A DNA stretch of 64,000 bases, from NCBI RefSeq assembly GCF_000020725.1, contig NC_011146.1:2479501-2543500 (forward strand), in the 5' to 3' direction. The notes beneath the pieces are model-generated. The model saw only the letters and a program-made list of their open reading frames with translations. It searched no databases and had not been told where the DNA came from. Below, piece after piece: positions 14,965 to 22,299 of the stretch. The stretch comes from Citrifermentans bemidjiense Bem (GTDB taxonomy: Bacteria; Desulfobacterota; Desulfuromonadia; Geobacterales; Geobacteraceae). The translations under genes were made by a program, and so were the position numbers. Within the stretch, counting starts at the first letter, position 1. Every line of letters starts with the position of its first letter.

Positions 14965-14992
14965 ACTTATTAGAGTATATCTTATGGGACGT
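14965..14992 (+). other. dif-like site 4 (right boundary; altered left arm)
   Basis: ACTTATTAGAG / TATATC / TTATGGGACGT. The left arm keeps only ACTT; centre and right arm equal those of sites 2 and 3. This is the expected right junction of the array. Confidence 0.65.
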
Positions 14993-15149
14993 AAAAAGTA
15001 AGTTCCAGGGAAGGGCCAAAAGCCTCCCTCCCATCCATCCCACACCGCCGAAGGCCAGTCATGTAGACGAAATGTAACGAAATTCTTCACTCCCAACTTT
15101 GACAAACAGATGGATGTTCCCAAGTGGTACAACTTTTTAAAAACGTGAT

Positions 15150-15475
15150 CAGTTTAATTGAAAAGAGTTCCACTTTTCAGTAGACCAGTTACGCTTTTCG
15201 CCAAACAGGAACAGTTTCCATAAAAGCAGTTCCACTTTCCCGGAAACCGGTCCAGCTTTTTTCTAATCTGGTACAGCTTTTTTCTAATCTGGTAACAGTT
15301 TTGAGGAAAACGGTTCCACTTTTCCCAAAACCCGTTCAGCTTTTTTCTAATCTGGTACAGTTTTGAATAAAACCGGTCCACTTTTTCCAGAACCGGTTCA
15401 GCTTTTTTCTAATCTGGTACAGTTTTGTGGAAAACAGTTCCACATTTCCGAAACTGGTTCCCCTTTTCTCCAGAC
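15150..15475. repeat. degenerate tandem array, about 20-bp period
   Basis: Roughly fifteen imperfect units built on GGTwCAGCTTTT or GTTCCACTTTTCC and separated by AAAACC or TAATCT words. The longest exact unit, CTTTTTTCTAATCTGGTACAG, recurs three times, with a fourth partial copy. It begins about 160 bp beyond dif-like site 4. It is not a CRISPR because the units abut without unique spacers. It may be the multiple terminal repeats of a lost transposon, or iterons. Confidence 0.7.
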
Positions 15476-15675
15476 AGCCAATTCAAGAATGCCAAGTCTG
15501 GATTGTCACCCTCCGTTTCGATTCCTAATGTTTATTAAAGACCGCAAATCATGTGCTGAATACAAAGTTTCGATATTCCGGCATATTAATCCTGGAGGGC
15601 CTTGATCCACCCACTCAACTGGATATACTAACCTTTGCTAAAAACTTCCGAAAATTTCACAAAGGAGATCACATC

Positions 15676-16608
15676 ATGAGAAGAATTAAAGCAACCTTTG
15701 TCTCTGCCGCTATTCTCACTCTAACACTGGCTGGATGTGGCGGTGGTGGTGGCTCCAGTACACCGACAGTATCGGGAGTTGCGGCCACAGGCATGCCTAT
15801 GAGCGGGACTGTATTCCTAAAGGATTCCGCCAACAGTGAGACGAACACGACAATAAATCCGCAAACCGGCAGCTTTTCGTTCAACGTCAGCGGCAAAACC
15901 CCTCCGTTCATGCTGCGGGCTGGTGCATTGTACTCTATGAGTGCAGGGGCTGGGACTGCCAACATAAACCCCGCGACAACGCTCATGGTCGCCAATATGG
16001 GAAGCTTCACTAATATGTCGTCCCTAAACAGCTTCTACAGATCGCCCAATTCAACGACCATGGTTTCGATGATGGCTAGTGAGCCTGCATCGTATCAGCA
16101 ATTCCAGCAGAAAATGGTACCGCTCCTGAACCAGTACGGTGCGACGAACATGGATCCCATGACGGGATCTTTCACCATCGGGCAAGGTTTAGACAAGATG
16201 TTCGATGACGTGAAAATGACCATAGATAATAATGGAAACGTCAGCATGATGTACGCCAATGGCACCGCAGTATTCACTGGCCCCATGGGTAATATGGCAG
16301 CCGGCACCATGATGTCTGGAAATATAGTTATGCCTGGTACCGCGCCCACATCAAGCGCGATAGCTGTATCACCGTCAACGATCAGACTGCAGGTGGGTGG
16401 TGCGCAACAGTTCACAGCAAGTGTTCCAGTTACTTGGTCGGTCATCACCGCCAACGGCGGCAGCATCTCTTCCACAGGGCTTTACACGGCCCCAAGTTCG
16501 GCGGGGATTTTCATGGTCAAGGCAACAAGCATCGCGGACCCGACTAAGTCCACCATGGTAATGATCCAGGTCGGAAATACAGGAATGGTTATGATGAAGA
16601 TGTCATGA
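15676..16608 (+). CDS. Met-rich lipoprotein with C-terminal Ig-like domain
   Basis: 310 residues from ATG 15676, with AAAGGAG seven bases upstream. A lipoprotein signal ends at LTLAGC (Cys about 22), followed by a Gly/Ser linker. The middle (about 35-230) is rich in Met, Asn and Ser and resembles the lipoprotein at 31949. Residues about 232-305 (AVSPSTIRLQVGGAQQF, GLYTAPSSAG, ATSIADPTKS) form a bacterial Ig-like (Big2-type) unit. It is likely anchored to the outer membrane. Met-rich stretches can bind Cu(I), but that is inference. A good terminator follows. Confidence 0.85.
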   Translation: MRRIKATFVSAAILTLTLAGCGGGGGSSTPTVSGVAATGMPMSGTVFLKDSANSETNTTINPQTGSFSFNVSGKTPPFMLRAGALYSMSAGAGTANINPATTLMVANMGSFTNMSSLNSFYRSPNSTTMVSMMASEPASYQQFQQKMVPLLNQYGATNMDPMTGSFTIGQGLDKMFDDVKMTIDNNGNVSMMYANGTAVFTGPMGNMAAGTMMSGNIVMPGTAPTSSAIAVSPSTIRLQVGGAQQFTASVPVTWSVITANGGSISSTGLYTAPSSAGIFMVKATSIADPTKSTMVMIQVGNTGMVMMKMS

Positions 16609-16629
16609 TCGGGTTGTGAAGGGAAGGCA

Positions 16630-16673
16630 ACGGTGTGTGCACTGTACAACTTATGGCGCACACACCGTTTTTA
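16630..16673 (+). terminator. rho-independent terminator
   Basis: ACGGTGTGTGC pairs with GCGCACACACCGT and is followed by TTTTT. It ends the lipoprotein transcript. Confidence 0.88.
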
Positions 16674-16814
16674 GGTTAATTGGTCAAGACGCCGATGCAA
16701 TTGCGAAATGCCGTGGTCATCTTTTAAGCGAATTGATATGGAAGCTTTACGAGAAGGAAAAACGGGGAGAAAGAGCACCGGGACACCATTCGAGATGTCT
16801 TCGGCCGTTAACAA

Positions 16815-17489
16815 TCACACCTTCTTCTCTGCCTCTTGGTGGGGGATTAGGTCTTCAAATTTCTCCAGAAAAAGGTCCCTGCAGTGCTCGGAACAAAAAT
16901 AATAGGTGTAGCCGTTACGCTCCAGGGTCGTCGCTGCTGAAACGAATGAAATATGCATGCCGCAAACGACGTCGACAACCAGGTTGTCCTTCTGGTAAAG
17001 CGGGTGAGTTTCCAGCCTGAGGTAATCGTCGAGAAAGGCAAGGACCCTGTCTTCCACCCATGCGGCGAGGGACTCCTCGTCTCCCAACTGAATGTTCTTC
17101 TCGGCATTTTGGGAATATTCCATCAAGGCAGGAAGAATGCTGAGGTCATATCGCGCGGTCAACTGATCGGAAGAGGCCGGCAACAGCTCGATACTGAGCC
17201 TCACCGTTGCAGGAAACTGAGGGGTGTGCGCAAACCTGCAGGTGGAGATAAAACCTTCATCGGTGTGCACGACCTCGATCTCGGCATTCTGGAACTGGCG
17301 AGCCAGACGTTCCAGGCGCGGCATGATGATGGCCTCGACCCGGGACTCCGCCACGGCAGACAATCGCTCCCTCTGTTCCAACAACTCCTTCATGGTCTGG
17401 TCAAGCTGCTGTTGCTTCACCGCGAGCTGTTTTTTGTGCTGTGCCAGCTTCTCGGTGATTCTTTCTTCTAAAGCAGTCAGGCTTCCCAC
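16815..17489 (-). CDS. coiled-coil protein with C-terminal YHS domain
   Basis: 224 residues if started at GTG about 17489, which has GGAGG six bases upstream. Residues 1-55 form a long charged coiled coil (ITEKLAQHKKQLAVKQQQL). The central part about 60-165 is alpha/beta without a motif I know. Residues about 170-215 (VVDVVCGMHISF, GYTYYFCSEHCRDLF) are a YHS/TRASH metal-binding unit with Cys in VCGM and FCSEHC. YHS domains accompany copper ATPases and other metal proteins, as in CopA at 48076. It is cytoplasmic by sequence and stands alone between non-coding stretches. Possible metal sensor or chaperone. Confidence 0.8.
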   Translation of the reverse strand: MGSLTALEERITEKLAQHKKQLAVKQQQLDQTMKELLEQRERLSAVAESRVEAIIMPRLERLARQFQNAEIEVVHTDEGFISTCRFAHTPQFPATVRLSIELLPASSDQLTARYDLSILPALMEYSQNAEKNIQLGDEESLAAWVEDRVLAFLDDYLRLETHPLYQKDNLVVDVVCGMHISFVSAATTLERNGYTYYFCSEHCRDLFLEKFEDLIPHQEAEKKV

Positions 17490-17886
17490 TGGGCACCTCC
17501 ACCACAAGAAAAGGCTCTCTCATTTTGAACTGGACTCACCGCTTGCTTTTCAACCTTTAGCCGAACTATACCATAAATATTACCGTCACATGCCTCGCAT
17601 CAAGCCCGCCTTCCCGGCTTCCCGGCTTCCCGGCTTTTGCTGTTGCTCCGGGCAGGCGGGAATCCTGATACTGTGGGCAGATTCCGATTACCTATTCATG
17701 CAAGTTTCCTTGGCATAAACGTGTTTATGGTTGTCACAGAAGTCAATTTGTTGTATTAATGAAGCGTTCCTGGTCCTAATTCGTCGAGTGCGGACTCTGT
17801 GTTTATTCTCTGTTGAAGAATTTCACTGACAGTGCCGCCTCGCGTGTTAGAGACGAGGAAAATTTTATTTCAGGAGGAGTTGTTTC
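17490..17886. other. non-coding region with a small direct repeat
   Basis: About 400 bases between divergent genes. CCGGCTTCC is repeated three times in tandem near 17609-17635. The rest is AT-rich (17690-17770) and probably holds the promoters of both genes. GGAGGAG at 17872-17878 serves the gene at 17887. Confidence 0.4.
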
Positions 17887-18720
17887 ATGAAGAAGATGAT
17901 TCTGGCAGTAGTTGGCGGAGTACTTTTGACCTCGACCGCAGCGCGCGCGGAACACAAGTTGCTGATCACGGACGTCCTCGACAAGAAGCAGGTCGAGGCG
18001 CAGGCCCTGTTCGAATATTCCCACACCAGCGGCAAGCTCAGCACTCCTGCCGAGTCCGGTAAGGCAACCTCGAACGCAACCGAGTCCGTTTACTCGCTCG
18101 GCGTCGGTCTCGGCAGCGGCCTGGAAGTCTCCGCATCGATCCCCTACGTATTCAGCGAGCGGGCTAAGGCACAGTTCGACGGGTTCGAGCCGGAATACGA
18201 AAAACGTGACGGTTTCGGCGACTTCGCTGTTGAAGCCAAATATCGCCTTTTGGGTGGCGAAGAGAAGCCGTGCACCGTGGTGACCGGTCTCGGCGTCAAG
18301 TTCGACACCGCCGGCGGCAACAACGCAGGGTCCGGCACCACCGACGTGAGCCCCTTCATCGCGGCGAGCGCCAACCTGGGGCACCACAACATCCCCTACG
18401 CCGTCTACCGCGCTACCATCAGGAACCACGACGCGCAGGACACCCATACCGTTTCCCTCGGTCTCGAGAAGGAACTGAGCCACGAGGTTACGCTCGATGC
18501 CAAAATTGACGCCAACTTCAACACCTCCACCCGCGAAGTGACCGCCAACGAGAACTTCACCTTCGAAGTGGCCAGTTACATCCAGTTGGCGCACAACTTC
18601 TATCTGCTGCCGAGCGTTGCCTACGTTGTCGAAACCGATTCGACATTGAAGGCGCTCGACGTTCGCGCGACTTCCGTCGATGGTTTCAAGGGCGCCGTTT
18701 CCCTTTACTACCTCTTCTAG
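17887..18720 (+). CDS. outer-membrane beta-barrel protein
   Basis: 277 residues with a signal peptide (MKKMILAVVGGVLLTSTAARA). The mature chain alternates polar and hydrophobic residues in about ten strands, for example VYSLGVGLGSGLEVSASIPYVF, FGDFAVEAKYRLL, THTVSLGLEKEL and the terminal GAVSLYYLF ending in an aromatic residue, as outer-membrane barrels do. ATG 17887 has AGGAGGAG upstream. The class matches transporter-like or OmpW/meta-pathway-type barrels of Geobacter, with no more precise assignment. It is monocistronic with its own terminator. Confidence 0.85.
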   Translation: MKKMILAVVGGVLLTSTAARAEHKLLITDVLDKKQVEAQALFEYSHTSGKLSTPAESGKATSNATESVYSLGVGLGSGLEVSASIPYVFSERAKAQFDGFEPEYEKRDGFGDFAVEAKYRLLGGEEKPCTVVTGLGVKFDTAGGNNAGSGTTDVSPFIAASANLGHHNIPYAVYRATIRNHDAQDTHTVSLGLEKELSHEVTLDAKIDANFNTSTREVTANENFTFEVASYIQLAHNFYLLPSVAYVVETDSTLKALDVRATSVDGFKGAVSLYYLF

Positions 18721-18740
18721 AAGCTAGCAACGGATCTGAA

Positions 18741-18784
18741 AAAGAAACCCGCCTCGGCAGCATGCAGAGGCGGGTTTCTTTGTT
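18741..18784 (+). terminator. rho-independent terminator (usable both ways)
   Basis: AAAGAAACCCGCCT pairs with AGGCGGGTTTCTTTG around a CGGCAGCATGCAG loop. It sits between two convergent genes. Confidence 0.92.
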
Positions 18785-18810
18785 TACCGCATCAAATCGC
18801 AGTCTGATTC

Positions 18811-19479
18811 TCACATGAGCTCAAGCAGTTTGGTTACAGCCGGAGTCCTTTCACCCCCCTCCCCTGCCACCACGCTTCTCGGACCTAGATACTTGTTGCC
18901 GTAGTACGAGGCATTGGCGTCGTCGTCCACCATGATGGCGGCACCGTTCAGCGCCACTCCGGCAAAAAGGCCCCGACTGCGCGAATAGGAGTAGATCTCC
19001 GCCTTGAGCGTAAGGTCGGTGGCCCCTTCGGCGCTTCTCCCCACCGGCCCTGCAGCTACAGACGCGTCGGCGCCCAGGGTGAACCTACCCTGGAATATGC
19101 CGTCCACGCTCTTTTTGGTTTTGAACACCAGGATAAGGTCGGTCGATTCCGCTCCGATCTGCCAACCGAGGCTACCGCCTGCAATTTTGATGAAGACAGG
19201 TGCGGACCAGTTCCCCTTTGCGTCGCGCACGGTAAGAACACCGGTGCCGTACCTGCCGCCAATGACGAAGCCGACCTTGATGACACTTGGAATAACCGCT
19301 ATAGCCTGGGCGTCCTTCAGAAGCATCGGAGGAACACCCTGTTCCGGGATGGCCTTGATGGCTTTGACAACCTCGATGCAGTCCTCGATTTTGGTGGCAC
19401 CACTTTCTGCAAAGGCCGCTGTGGTAGAAAGGGCCATCACCAAGGCCAACACTGCAAATATGATTTTTCTCTGTCTCAT
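18811..19479 (-). CDS. SYLF-domain (YSC84/DUF500) exported lipid-binding protein
   Basis: 222 residues from ATG 19479 with AAGGAGGAGG upstream; the longer frame to 19572 would run into the riboswitch terminator. A signal peptide ends at AAFAES (about residue 24). The rest is one SYLF domain: AIPEQGVPPMLLKDAQAIAVIP, VGFVIGGRYGTGVLTVRD, PVFIKIAGGSLGWQIGAESTDLILVF, AEIYSYSRSRGLFAGVALNGA. SYLF proteins bind phosphoinositides in eukaryotes; bacterial ones are periplasmic with poorly known roles. The leader holds a GEMM-I aptamer and terminator, so expression should follow a cyclic dinucleotide. Confidence 0.93.
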   Translation of the reverse strand: MRQRKIIFAVLALVMALSTTAAFAESGATKIEDCIEVVKAIKAIPEQGVPPMLLKDAQAIAVIPSVIKVGFVIGGRYGTGVLTVRDAKGNWSAPVFIKIAGGSLGWQIGAESTDLILVFKTKKSVDGIFQGRFTLGADASVAAGPVGRSAEGATDLTLKAEIYSYSRSRGLFAGVALNGAAIMVDDDANASYYGNKYLGPRSVVAGEGGERTPAVTKLLELM

Positions 19480-19532
19480 AAATCCTCCTCCTTGTGAATG
19501 CAGATCCACGTTATTGATTATAATGCAGACGC

Positions 19533-19580
19533 AAAAAAGCCGGGGCTGAATATCGCGTTGATATTTCGGCAACCCGGCTG
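19533..19580 (-). terminator. riboswitch expression-platform terminator
   Basis: On the minus strand GCCGGG (from 19579) pairs with CCCCGGC followed by TTTTTT (19545-19533). The upstream strand belongs to the 3' part of the aptamer, so ligand binding and terminator formation are mutually exclusive. Confidence 0.8.
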
Positions 19581-19645
19581 TCTCAAGGAGACCCTGTAGG
19601 CTTTCCGCCCCACCCTCGCGAGTGGTTGAGTATTATCGTGTATCA
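19559..19645 (-). ncRNA. GEMM-I riboswitch, A20 (3',3'-cGAMP) type
   Basis: Reading the minus strand: P1 TGATA with TATCA, CACGATAATACTCAACC, the tetraloop stem CACTCGCGAGGGTG, GGGCGGAAAGCC, then the second stem-loop and GACAGCCGGGTTGCCG. This matches the cyclic-di-GMP-I class in order and spacing. In Vc2 numbering the base at position 20 is A instead of G. That change marks the Geobacter GEMM-Ib variant shown to prefer cyclic AMP-GMP. It precedes the SYLF gene by 80 bases. Confidence 0.88.
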
Positions 19646-19951
19646 GGTATTGGAGACCCGTATTATCACACCAACTAGAGACCTGTCAACCTGAGGCACA
19701 TCAAGGTTGCCTGCTTTCATCCCCCACTGTTCGTAATTGGGGGCGTTGAAGCGTCCGCACATGAACGTTATTCAGATTAGGCGAGAAAGATATCGTGTGG
19801 TTGTAATTAGGTAATTAGCTGGTATTGTTCGGGATGTCGACAGGGTCCACCTGAACGCGACGACTCTTTTGCAGGGTCCCAGTAACGCAGCGGTAACTGA
19901 ACCAGATTAGCCTTTACGTGGAGAAACAACTAAATACAAGGGGAGACAAAA
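19646..19951. other. non-coding, divergent promoter region
   Basis: It contains the promoter side of the riboswitch leader and, near 19722-19746, a hairpin CCCCC...GGGGG. Upstream of the SDR gene is AAGGGGAG at 19939-19946. No further motif is recognised. Confidence 0.4.
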
Positions 19952-20713
19952 ATGGCTCAGCGTGTATTGGTTACAGCCGGAGCCTCCGGCATCGGAAAAG
20001 AAATCGCTAGCGCCTATGCCGCGACCGGCGCAGAAGTCTGCGTCTGCGACATCGATGAGAAGGCGCTGGATACCGCGGCAAAGGATATTTCTGGCCTGAA
20101 GACTATTGTCTGCGACGTCTCGAAGCCTGACGACATTAAACGCATGGTCACCTCTGCCATCGAGGCGCTGGGTGGGCTCGATGTGCTGGTGAACAACGCC
20201 GGCATCGCAGGACCGACAGCGCCCGTTGAGGACGTTGACCCCGACCAATGGGAGGCGGTCATGACTGTTGATGTCATCGGGACGTTTCATGTCACGCGCC
20301 TTTGCATTCCTCATCTGAAAAAATCCGCAGCCGGAAGCATCGTAGTGATGTCGTCGCTTGGCGGTCGCTTTGGCTATCCGAACCGCAGCGCATATTGCAC
20401 GGCAAAGATGGGGCTCATCGGCTTCGCTAAAACACTTTCGCGTGAACTGGGTCCTTACAATATTCGCGTCAACGCCATCGCGCCCGGAGCCGTCGCAGGC
20501 GACCGGATCGAACGCGTCCTTCAGGGCCGCGCTAGCGCGGAACACAAGACGCTGGAGGAGGAACGATCCGCCGCGATGAGCCTCCAGTCGCTGAAGCGAT
20601 TCGTAGATCCCAGGGACATTGCCGCGCTGATCCTGTTCCTGACATCGGATGCCGGAAAATCAATCTCCGGCCAGGTACTGCCCATCGATAACGATGCACA
20701 GACTTCCGCTTAG
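19952..20713 (+). CDS. SDR-family NAD(P)-dependent oxidoreductase
   Basis: 253 residues, the normal size for classical short-chain dehydrogenases. The dinucleotide motif is TAGASGIG (residues 8-15), the structural motif NNAG (about 86-89), and the catalytic Ser (SSLGG) and YCTAK (Tyr about 150, Lys about 154) are intact. The acidic Asp after strand 2 (CDIDEK) favours NAD. The closest pattern I know is 3-oxoacyl-ACP reductase-like or sugar/hydroxy-acid dehydrogenases. Together with the M20 hydrolase 205 bases downstream it may form a small catabolic pair. The composition hints at alphaproteobacterial origin, which I cannot test. Confidence 0.92.
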   Translation: MAQRVLVTAGASGIGKEIASAYAATGAEVCVCDIDEKALDTAAKDISGLKTIVCDVSKPDDIKRMVTSAIEALGGLDVLVNNAGIAGPTAPVEDVDPDQWEAVMTVDVIGTFHVTRLCIPHLKKSAAGSIVVMSSLGGRFGYPNRSAYCTAKMGLIGFAKTLSRELGPYNIRVNAIAPGAVAGDRIERVLQGRASAEHKTLEEERSAAMSLQSLKRFVDPRDIAALILFLTSDAGKSISGQVLPIDNDAQTSA

Positions 20714-20917
20714 TTCACAAAACGACAAGCAAGCATTACGTGCTCTGCTAAGCGCTGCCTCTCATGTCGGCTGGTAGAACCCAACGTTTAGCCCAGGCAT
20801 CGGCGCGTACGCATGCAGCAGCGAAGGATCCGAGTAGCAGGAGAACAGACGTGCATTCTCCGCGGGGCTTCTCCGACACTTTGACGTTCGATCTACCATT
20901 ATGTGAGGGCGACAGTT

Positions 20918-22186
20918 ATGAACACGAAGACAGCAACTGCCTCGGAGCAAGTCCTGAAAAATCTCGACCGGCTGAACCCCGACCTTGAAACCCTGTACAA
21001 AGACCTGCATGCCCACCCCGAGTTGTCGATGCAAGAGACCCGAACCGCTGCGCTAGCTGCGGACTGGCTTCGCAGAGCAGGTTATGAGGTGACGACCGGC
21101 GTAGGAAAGACGGGGGTGGTAGGACTGCTCCGCAACGGAGAAGGGCCGACGGTCATGCTGCGCGCCGACATGGATGCGTTACCCATTGAAGAGGCGACAG
21201 GTCTTTCCTACGCGAGTCAAGTGACCGCGACGGATGCGGAAGGGAAGGTCGTGCCGGTCGGACATATGTGCGGCCATGACATGCATGTGGCCTGGCTCGC
21301 CGGCGCCGCTGCCTTGTTCGCTCAGGAGTCGGATTCCTGGCAAGGGACGCTGATGGTGGTCTTCCAGCCCGGCGAGGAGACGGCACAGGGCGCCCAGGCC
21401 ATGATCGACGATAATTTTCTTGCGCGTTTTCCCCGACCAGTTGTCGTACTTGCGCAGCACGTAATGCTCGGAGCGACCGGCGACATCGCCGGAAGCGCCG
21501 GCCCCATCACCTCGGCGGCGGACAGCCTTCAAATCAGGCTGTTCGGTCGTGGTGCACACGGATCGATGCCGCAAGCCAGCGTCGATCCCGTTGTCATGGC
21601 GGCGGCGACGGTCCTTAGGCTTCAGACTGTCGTTTCGCGCGAGGTGGCCGCGACCGAGGCTGCGGTCGTCACGATCGGCGTTTTGCAAGCCGGCACGAAA
21701 GAGAACATAATCCCGGACGAGGCGATAATAAAGCTGAATGTTCGGACCTTCGATGCCGGCGTTCGTAAGCGCGTGCTGGCGGCGATCGAACGCATCGTCA
21801 ACGCCGAGGCCGCAGCATCGGGTACCCCCCGGAAACCGGAGATCACGCCGTTAGACCGCTATCCCCTCAACGTGAATGACGAGGCGGCGAGCCAACGGAT
21901 CGCCGACGCGTTCCGCGCCCATTTCTCCCCGGCACGCGTGCACCATACCGGACCGGCGCCAGCCAGCGAGGACTTCGGCTGTTTCGGCACGGCCTGGCAG
22001 GTTCCGTCGGTCTTCTGGTTCGTTGGCGGCACCGAAAGGGAAACCTATGCAAAGGCCAAAGCGGCTGGAACGCTCAATGAGCTGCCGGTCAACCATAGCC
22101 CACAATTTGCCCCCGTGATCCATCCCACGTTGGAAACCGGTGTCGAGGCACTGGTCGTCGCGGCGCTCGTTTGGCTGGCGCCATAG
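20918..22186 (+). CDS. M20-family amidohydrolase (hippurate/IAA-amino acid hydrolase type)
   Basis: 422 residues from ATG 20918; GTG 20903 in the same frame is a possible earlier start. The metal centre is visible: GHMCGHDMHVAW (Cys and His ligands), QPGEETAQGA (catalytic Glu pair), LAQHVM, and the C-terminal His in VNHSPQFAP. ADMDALPIEE is the family signature near residue 90. A dimerisation domain lies at about 185-300 (GRGAHGSMPQ). It is a cytoplasmic hydrolase of N-acyl amino acids. No transporter is adjacent. It likely belongs with the SDR gene upstream. Confidence 0.92.
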   Translation: MNTKTATASEQVLKNLDRLNPDLETLYKDLHAHPELSMQETRTAALAADWLRRAGYEVTTGVGKTGVVGLLRNGEGPTVMLRADMDALPIEEATGLSYASQVTATDAEGKVVPVGHMCGHDMHVAWLAGAAALFAQESDSWQGTLMVVFQPGEETAQGAQAMIDDNFLARFPRPVVVLAQHVMLGATGDIAGSAGPITSAADSLQIRLFGRGAHGSMPQASVDPVVMAAATVLRLQTVVSREVAATEAAVVTIGVLQAGTKENIIPDEAIIKLNVRTFDAGVRKRVLAAIERIVNAEAAASGTPRKPEITPLDRYPLNVNDEAASQRIADAFRAHFSPARVHHTGPAPASEDFGCFGTAWQVPSVFWFVGGTERETYAKAKAAGTLNELPVNHSPQFAPVIHPTLETGVEALVVAALVWLAP

Positions 22187-22299
22187 GGCAAGCCGGTGTT
22201 TCGGTGCGGTGAGGGGACCCGCTGCAGCAGGATTTCGAGGAGACGGCAAATGCCAAGTTCGCACAGCTTGGGTTTTGAAATACAAGAGGGAGCGCATCA

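Larger units (their letters stand above)
11240..14992. mobile_element. tandem array of three Xer/dif modules
   Basis: Four sites that share the layout of a XerC/XerD dif site (11-bp arm, 6-bp centre TATATC, 11-bp arm) split this segment into modules of about 1.43, 0.68 and 1.62 kb. Sites 1 and 2 share the left arm; sites 2, 3 and 4 share the right arm. That is the pattern left by serial integration of circles at one dif site by the host recombinases. No integrase, transposase or relaxase gene is present. All genes in it are small and unlike the neighbours in composition. It resembles IMEX elements and plasmid pdif modules in logic, but the cargo is not one I recognise. Confidence 0.7.

Noticed and set aside
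15154-15381. 75-codon minus-strand frame with repeated YQIRKKL
   Set aside because: It is a direct product of the tandem repeat array, with no start signal.
15150-15475. CRISPR array
   Set aside because: Units are degenerate, abut each other and have no unique spacers of constant length; no cas gene is in the window.
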